Shown here one piece after another: positions 24,901 through 33,900 of a stretch of 64,000 nt of DNA. Position 1 is the first letter of the stretch; each line of letters starts with the position of its first letter. A program made the translations under genes and the position numbers. Origin of the DNA: Sinotaia quadrata (lineage: Eukaryota; Mollusca; Gastropoda; Architaenioglossa; Viviparidae); assembly GCA_028829895.1 (NCBI GenBank), contig CM054183.1, positions 15,471,975 to 15,535,974 of the forward strand, in the 5' to 3' direction. A model generated the notes under the pieces. The model saw only the letters and a list, made by a program, of their open reading frames with translations. It was not told the DNA's origin and made no database searches.

Positions 24901-27900
24901 GTGGTTAGAGAGGTTATACAGTGTAGCGACATTATTTGGATAGGTTTTAGTTATATAATATAGTGGTGTGTGGTTAGAGAGGCTATACTGTATAGTGACA
25001 TTTAATTGGATAGATTATAGTTATATAATTTATTGGTGTGTGGCTAGAGGTTTTAGTTATACAGTGTATGATTGAGTGGATATTATAATCATATGGTATG
25101 GTGGCATGTGATTGGATAGATTGCATTCTTTCAAGTCCTTTAACTTCTTTTCTCTGGCATATTCTGTAGCCTACTGATTTGAAAAAATTATAGTACATGC
25201 ATTGATGTTTAATCAAATATGGGAAATTGATTTTCATATCTCATGGTATAACATTTAATTAAATGAGTTTATTGTAAAAACTTGTCTATATTTGCTGTAA
25301 AATTTTGTTACTAAATTTCACATTTGAAATATAAAAACGAATTTTTTACAAAAATAAACATTTCCTTGTTACTTAAAAAAGTAAGTGGATCTTTGTTAAA
25401 AGATAAAATTAAACCTAAGACTGATTTGGGCACTTAGTGATTAATTTAATTTCACTGTTATCATTCTCTGCCATTTGCAGTAGTTTATGTTACACATCTG
25501 CCCTTCATCCTTTCAACATCATAATTTGTAATTGTTACACTACCCATTTGATAACATCATCTTTTCAACATCATGTTTTGATTGTAGTAAGTTGTGATTG
25601 TCACCCTAACTGCTTGATAACATTGCCCTTTGGACATTATTGATTTTGATTGTCACACTGTCATAATAACATTGCCCATTGAACATAATAATTTTGCTAT
25701 TGTCTCGCTGGGTGTCCGTGAATGAGTACTAAATTCTGCATACTAGTGCTACATTGGTACTTCCAACTCTTTGAGTATCTGCATACGAGTGTTACAACAT
25801 CTGCATTGAATTTGATAAAAAAGTTTACATTTTTTGAAGTGAATTAGTTACTGTGTCAGTTTAAATAAACAATTTATTATTTTGTTAACCATTTACATTT
25901 TGGTAAACACAAACATGTATGCATGAGCAGATATGATATATGTATATCAGTGTATCATGTGATCTGTTTCATTACTGTTAAGAATTGAACTATTTTTATT
26001 TTATTGTAGAAAGAAAGAGGTTAATTTCAGCATGCCTTCTGAGGAGCCAAAGTTTTATGCCTCGAGTCCTGGAGCCCAACGGTGTATTAAGAGAAATCAG
26101 CAAACAAGTCCCCAACAGCGGCGTAGTCGCTCTCACAGTCCAGTTAATTCTGATTATCTGTCATCCTGGAGTCCCAGTGCAGAGCAACAAAGGTTTTTTA
26201 TTCAGGATGTGGACCAAAATTATATTAAGTATGTTTCTGACATGGTTTTTCAAGAATAATTTGTGAAAATCTGCATAATTAATTATAAAATCATTATAAT
26301 ATTAATATTTATATATATTTGCTTGTACAGGCCTAAATCTGTCGATCAAGCAACAGGAATACTATCCTTATATAATTGTATATGTAAAAGTGTTTAATAA
26401 AATGTATCAATTTACATAATAATTTTCCATTGTGTTGTAATTTTATGGCTCAGATAGTTAAAAATGGTCTTTTTATATGTCTGGAATATGTCATAGCAAG
26501 TTGCTGCTTATCAAACAGGATAATGGAACAAGTTATACACATTACATGACTTATTACATGCATGCACTGAACTTGTGCATACGCAGAGGTATACACACAC
26601 AGGTGTGCATACACAGATTATACACACAAACACTGCATGCATGCTTCAGTAACCCCTTTACTGCAGATCTAGCTTAGCATTGTGGATTGTTGACATCACC
26701 ATTGAAAAACTTGCACAGCCATGCATGTATATTTCAGTAACCCATTTCCTATAGACTTAGCTAAGGAGTGAGTGTGGTTGATAAAGGATTTGAAGAACTC
26801 GCACATCCATGCACACATTTCAATAATCCCACTACTGTAGATCTAGTGATTAAGCATTGAAGAACTCACACATTTCAATAATCCCACTACTGTAGATCTA
26901 GTGATTAAGCATTGAAGAAGTTAAAAGCATCAGGATAGCACACTGTCAGATTTTTGTCTAAATGCTTTTTTCCTTGTCTGATAATGGTTTTATTTGCTCT
27001 TTTTGAGTGCTTAGCATTTTCAGCTAGTTGAATTTTTCTTTTAAAACTTGTTCAGTATCAGATTTTTATTTTATTCTAAGCCTGTTTGATTTTTTGTTTG
27101 TTTATTTTTTAGTACAATTCAGTTGTTAATTTTATTTATAACCCTTTTAGTACATTTCAGTTGTTAATTTTATTTATAACTCTTTAGAAAATTATAAATA
27201 ATGGTAAATGCAAGAAATAAGTGATTCTGAAGCCATTTATTAATGTAAATGAACAGAGTTACTGTTACTAGTTCAATTAATGTAGTTTGTTTTCATTGAA
27301 ATTGCCAACAAAGTTAGTGCCTTACCATGTCAGACATTTAAAGTAATTGTACTAACAAAATTACTGTGGGCAGTAATTGATATTTCCTGAATGTCTACAA
27401 ATTTACTATCTAGTGTGAGGTCGTTTGAGAAACTATGGCCAATCTCATTGAACTATGGTGCTACACATGTACCATGGAATATGGTACACTTACATGTGTG
27501 CATTGTAACTATCATGAACACTTGCATACTCATCACATCATATGCTCATGCATTTTTCCTCTAAAGACTGGTAGTCACAAGATAATGGTACATCATTTAC
27601 TGAACACTTTGTCCTCCCCCACAATTGCTTATGTCTTTATTATCGGTTGTAAGATGGATTTCTTATTCCTATCTTCAGACTGGAGAAAACCTTTTCTTTC
27701 TATTATTGTTTTAGTTTGCTTATTAGTTTTGTTAGTACGAGATGCTCTAACATCCTAAAGGTGTCGATGGGAATGTTAATGTTTCTATATGCTACAGTCA
27801 TGGACTTTGCTTATGTATGTCTTTCTGTACTTTACTGAATGTGTTTTGATTGAAGGAACATTACTTCATTAAAATTGTTTCTAAGAGTTATTATTTAATA

Positions 27901-30900
27901 GTTACAGTCTTATTGTACATGGTCCAGGAATTTATTTGTTGTGTTTATTGTGTATTTTTTCATTGTAATTTTGAAATAACTAATTGCTTAAAGAACATTT
28001 TATTTTTTAAAGCAATTTTTTTTCTGTACTTTCTTTCCAGTGATTTTTTTCCAGGCGAAGGAAAAAAGGTATGCTTCCTACAACACTTTCTGCCTTTCTG
28101 TTTTTACTCGTTAACGTTGAAATTTCTTTCACGCAATTGTCTTCATTTTCATTATTTCTGCTCTGAAAGGAATGCCTTTTAGCTGCATTTTCTTCTTTAA
28201 CTTAAGATGGAACTTTGCACTGTCACACTCTTGTAATAATTTGTTCTTGCTGTAGTATGGGAAGCAAAAAGTAAACAGTTTCTGCCTATTTGTTTAGTCA
28301 CTTTAAGTCAAAACATGATTATTTAACATCATCAGATACAGTTTCTGCCTGTTTGTTTAGTCATCTTAAGTCAAAACATGACTATTTACCATCACCAGAT
28401 AAGTTTCTGCCTATTTGTTTAGTCACTTTAAATCAAAACATGATTATTTATCATCATCTGATAAAATTTCTTTCACTTTTGTAGATTGAACGCTTGAGTC
28501 GTAAGGATACATCAAAGCTGACTGGCAGTTTGCAAAAAAATAAAGTTTTGCGGTAAGTGTTGCATCGTCAGTGGAAGAGGTGTTCACATTTGGAGGGATA
28601 CATTTATTTATTTATTTGTTTGTGATTTTGCAGTATAAAAATACATATTTGTTTGTGATTAGCATATTGATGTTTGGCATGACTTTTGCAGTATAAAAAT
28701 ACACATTTGGTTTTTATTTCTAAGTATTTGCCCAGTGATCAGTAAAAATATTTGTAAAACACATAGCATTCTGAAAAATTCCACGTGATGTGCTTTGATA
28801 GCACATAAGAAGTTCTGAACGATTCTCCATGGTGTGCTTTGTGAGCGCATTGAAGATTCTGGAACAGTTGTGTAATGTGCCTAGAAAGACTGTCATCTAA
28901 TAAGCAAGAAAGTGACTTGTTGCAGTATAAAAATACACATTTGGTTTTTATTTCTAAGTATTTGCCCAGTGATCAGTAAAAATATTTGTAAAACACATAG
29001 CATTCTGAAAAATTCCACGTGATGTGCTTTGATAGCACATAAGAAGTTCTGAACGATTCTCCATGGTGTGCTTTGTGAGCGCATTGAAGATTCTGGAACA
29101 GTAGTGTAATGTGCCTAGAAAGACTGTCATCTAACAAGCAAGAAAGTGACTTGTTGCAAACAGCATGATTGTGACTCATGCCAGCAACTGCTTCCATCAT
29201 TGAAAAGGTTATGTATATTGACTATAATTATCTCTCTGAAACTCCTCTCTCATTCTTTGATGAAACCACATCTATGAACTTGATTTTATATATATATATG
29301 TATATGCACATACACGTTAATTTCATTGCTGATGTCTCTGCTAGGATAACTGAATGAGTGTCTAACCTTTAATCAAGCATTGATGTGATGTAAATGTCAA
29401 CACTCATTTGATTATATTCATATGTTGTATACTTGATTGTTGATTTAATAAATTTATTAATAGCGGGTGGATTGGAGCTCATTAGATATAAATAAAAGAC
29501 AGATTTTTATTACTCCTTTAGTAAGAATTTTCCACCTGCAGAAATATTATGCAACTGTAAAACGTCTATCTTATTATTGTATAAAGATTATAAGGGTGTC
29601 ATAAAACTCTAATCTGCCAAGTGAGAGACATATTGGTCTTGTGAGAGAATTATTAATAACTATAAATTAATATTCTCGATTACTTGTAATTAGTTATGTG
29701 TTGTTAATAAATAATAATCATAACAAGTGAATGGTGCCCAAAGGTGTCACATATACATGAACTATTGCTTCATTTCTCTATTGCACAGCCACATTTCAAT
29801 TTTAAAATTTATTGATACAAATTATTTGTTTAATTCTAACCACTGCTGTTGTGACCTCAGTGTTACCTAAGAAAACTTGTGTGGGTTTTGTGCACAAAGA
29901 AAAAATACAAGATAGCTTAAAAGTTTTCATTCACTGAGGTTCACATGTACTTTTAACAAACTATAAATTACAAAAATATACTTTTTAACTTAATAAGAAA
30001 TGTATGATTATTTTTACAGTCTGCATTTTTTAAAATATATATTCATTTTAAATCATAATCTTTATGTACTAGATTGAATATACTTTAGACAGATGAAGAA
30101 AAAGCTCTTTAACACACATATATCTTTATGTACTAGATTGAATATATATTAAATAGATGAGAAAGCATTTAGCACATTTATGTTGATTGCTTCCACAGGA
30201 GCGCAGATGTATCTGACTCTTTTATAGCTGAGGTGGAACAGAGAGTAGCACAGCGACTGAAGCCATTGTTAAAATCAGAAATTGTAGGGGACCAGAACTT
30301 TGCTGTAAGTACTAACGCCAGTGATTTGTAATCTCCACTCCAAAGACTAAAAATACATATCCTGTAATCTCCACTCCAAAGACTAAGAATACATATCTTA
30401 TAATCTCCACTCTAAGGAGTACAATCATTGATCCTGTAATCTCTGCTCTAAATACTAAGCCCATTGATCCTGTAATCTCTGCTCTAAATACTAAGCCCAT
30501 TGATCCTGTAATCTCTGCTCTAAATACTAAGCCCATTGATCCTGTAATCCCTACTCTGAATACTAAGCCCATTGATCCTGTAATCTCTGCTCTAAATACC
30601 CAGACCACAGATCCTGTAATCACTGCTCTAAATACTAAGCCCATTGATCCTGTAATCTCTGCTCTAAATACCCAGACCACAGATCCTGTAATCACTGCTC
30701 TAAATAATAAGCCCATTGATCCTGTAATCTCTGCTCTAAATACTAAGCCCATTGATCCTGTAATCTCTGCTCTAAATACTAAGCCCATTGATCCTGTAAT
30801 CCCTACTCTGAATACTAAGCCCATTGATCCTGTAATCTCTGCTCTAAATACCCAGACCACAGATCCTGTAATCACTGCTCTAAATACTAAGCCCATTGAT

Positions 30901-33900
30901 CCTGTAATCTGGGCTGTGAGCACAAAGACCTAATCCTATAATCTCATTTGAAAGTGCTAAGACCACTTATCATATTATATATTAAGACTTGTGAATTTGT
31001 TATTCCCTGCAGCTCTATTTCATATTGACAGTTCTGATTAATAAAAATTTAATGTGTATAGAAATCAAATCATTTTATATAGAAGTTCATTGATGCCCTA
31101 ATATTTTTTTTAAAGTGTGTGCATACTAAAACAAGACACTGAGTTATTAAGGGATCCACTGTAATAGAATAAAGAGGTCTCTAATGTGTATTATACTGCA
31201 ATTTCTTTATAATTTATTGTCATTTTTGTTATTGTTTTCTTCAGGTTAAAAATGGACAGCATACTTTAGCCAGTGCGATTTTGGATGATGTTCTCAATGA
31301 GGCTGTTGAAGATTTACAATCTATTGAGCACGAACAAGCAGCAAGAGGCAAGGCAGCAGAAGTTTTGGGCAATCCTACCATGGAGAACATCCATCAACGC
31401 TTGGAAGAGATGGAGGTGGGTGTTTCCCCTAGCATTTCATTTTGCATGTTTTTAGGACAACTTTTTATTTGTTTTGTTTTCTTTAATCTTTCATCCCTAG
31501 CTGATTTTATTTAATTAAGTAGACTTCCATTTTGACTAAAATTAGTTTTATTTTAAGTCTAGTCTAAGTCGTGCATATGTAATTGTCTCTGAAACCTGTA
31601 GCTTTTCTGGCCCTTCTGACTGGGTTATGAATACTTGCCCACCAAATGCACCTTGGTTATATAAAGTAGAATGTTTTACACTAATATATAACCAGATTTT
31701 TTTTGTACAAGGTTTTGATGACCAGGCTATACAGATTTTATTTGTTGTGTTGACGATTTTTTAATGATTTTCATTATTTTATTAATAGCGAGAACATCAG
31801 GAAATAAGAAGAAGATGGACTACTGTCAGTTATCACGATACAGCACCAGGTCGACTTTTTCGTCCACAGTCCACAGGTTGTCAAGTAATTTTGTACCATT
31901 TAAAATTTTTGTTGTTGAATTTTATACTTTCTTTGAGTCAGTAGGTTGTAATAAAAACTGGAAATTGTACTTGAGCTTACCAACCTAGTGTTTTAAGACT
32001 TGGATTATTTCCCCTACCTAAACAAGTTTTAAAAAGTGGCTGCCTATTGTCATTAGTGATGCATTAAAGGGAGTTAATTGAAGTTTAAAAAAACTTTTTC
32101 TAATTTAATTCTATATGATGAACAGGTGTCTCTCAATTTAAATTTTTTTCTCGTTCTGCATTGTAGCATTTGGCAATGTCTGAAGTGAGATTGTTTTGTT
32201 GTTGTTTTCTTTTTCTGCTGGTGCTGTAGGCTGTTTGTCATAGTTTTTTATTTTGCTGGTTCTGTAGTAGTTTCTTCTGTTCATTTCCTGGTAGCTAGAG
32301 TTAGCTAAACTTCTCTTTCTTTTGGCATGCTGCTTAAGTGATTGACTTTTAGCTTGAAACTGGTTCAGGATCAACTCCTCCCCCACAAAAAAAAAGAAAG
32401 AAAATATTGCCAAAATTATTACGCATATTGATTATTCATTAAAATAATTAATTAAAAGAATACAAAATGGGAATCTTAAAAAGATAAATTCAAATCATTG
32501 TTTCCCATATAGTGTATTAGGTCAAGATTACAATTCAGTCTGAATAAAATTGTAGAAATTTAGATTATATCTAGTAGGCTTGACAGACACCTATGATGGG
32601 CTTCAAGTTGTTAATTCCTTCTCTTAATAATATATGCGCTTGATCGGTATGGTGAGAATTCCAGTTGACTTTCTTTGTTGTTTATTGCCAGTACATAAGG
32701 GGTTAATTTCTTTAAACTCAGTGGTTTGATCCTCATAATTTCTAGAAGTTTTATTTTTGTTGCTTTTCATTCTTTAGACCTTAGAAGATCTGAGCAACCA
32801 AGAGATCCACCAGCATTGGAAGTCACCAAACTCTATTCCAGATCTTCCAGCAAACAACTCCGGTAAATGATGTGTATGTGTGTCTGAGTGAAAAAGTCTA
32901 TGTGTACGTGTGTCTGAGGGAAAAGTCCACCTAGAGGCAAGATATTTCATTGCATTGGTACTGACATGCTGATTTAACAGTATGACCTACTTTTCCTCAC
33001 ATTCGATCTGTCATCATACTGCAGGCAAACAACAAAAACAACTCTTCCTTGCAATCATTGCACTTTGGACCACTGTGATTTATTTTTTTCATTAATGATG
33101 GATGTTTTTTGGCTTCAGATTGTGTTGATTTGAACATGGAATAAAGGGAAAAATTACTTAGCTTATTCCATAGTGGATAATAAAGGTAATTTGACAGAGT
33201 TCTTCCTATGTAGGGTGTTAACCCGTTCGCCGGCCCGCTACCGAATTATGTTCGCGCATGCGCACACTTTTTTAAATCGATAGCCACTTAAAAAAAATAA
33301 CAATCAAGTCAAGCAGACGATATGTTTGGGTTCAGCAGCCAATCTGCTCTAATTTTATCATTGGTTAACTATTTTTAGAAAGGTTTTTTCCATTACAAAG
33401 TTCGGAAATCCCCAGTCACCTCACGTTTATCGAAGCTGAGCCGCCATTTTGAACCTAAGTTTGTACTACACATGGCTCGTTTCAAGGACCATTTTCAGTT
33501 GTTTGCTTGATCCTACCTAACGAACTTAATTGTGTAAATAAATTTAAGATATTGTAGATGAAATTCGACAGGCCTACTGAATTTTTGGATGTGACCATTT
33601 GATAATAAAAAATAAAAACCGATCGCTCTCAAACCGAACCCTCGTGGTCGTCGTTATGACGTCGTTATGATACTATTTTTATCGATGACCACTTTAAAAA
33701 AAAATACCAATCAAGGTCAAGGAGAAAGATATGTTTGTGTTCAGCAGCCAATCTGCTCTAATTTTATCATTGGCTAACTAATTTTAGAAAGGTATTTTCC
33801 ATTACAAAGTTCAAAAATCCCGAGTCACCCCTCGCTTGTAAAGAAGCTGAGCCGCCATTTTGAACCGGTTTGGAATTATACATTGCACGTTTCAAACACG

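Noticed and set aside
27435..28182. Two open frames of 107 and 110 codons
   Set aside because: They are hydrophobic only because the intron is T-rich. They are not bounded by splice or start context and no family is recognised.
28659..29084. Pair of near-identical minus-strand open frames suggesting a small gene duplication
   Set aside because: They are the two copies of a 234-bp intronic tandem duplication and have no other coding evidence.
30312..30923. 203-codon minus-strand open frame
   Set aside because: It arises from the 36-bp minisatellite and encodes only a 12-residue repeat.
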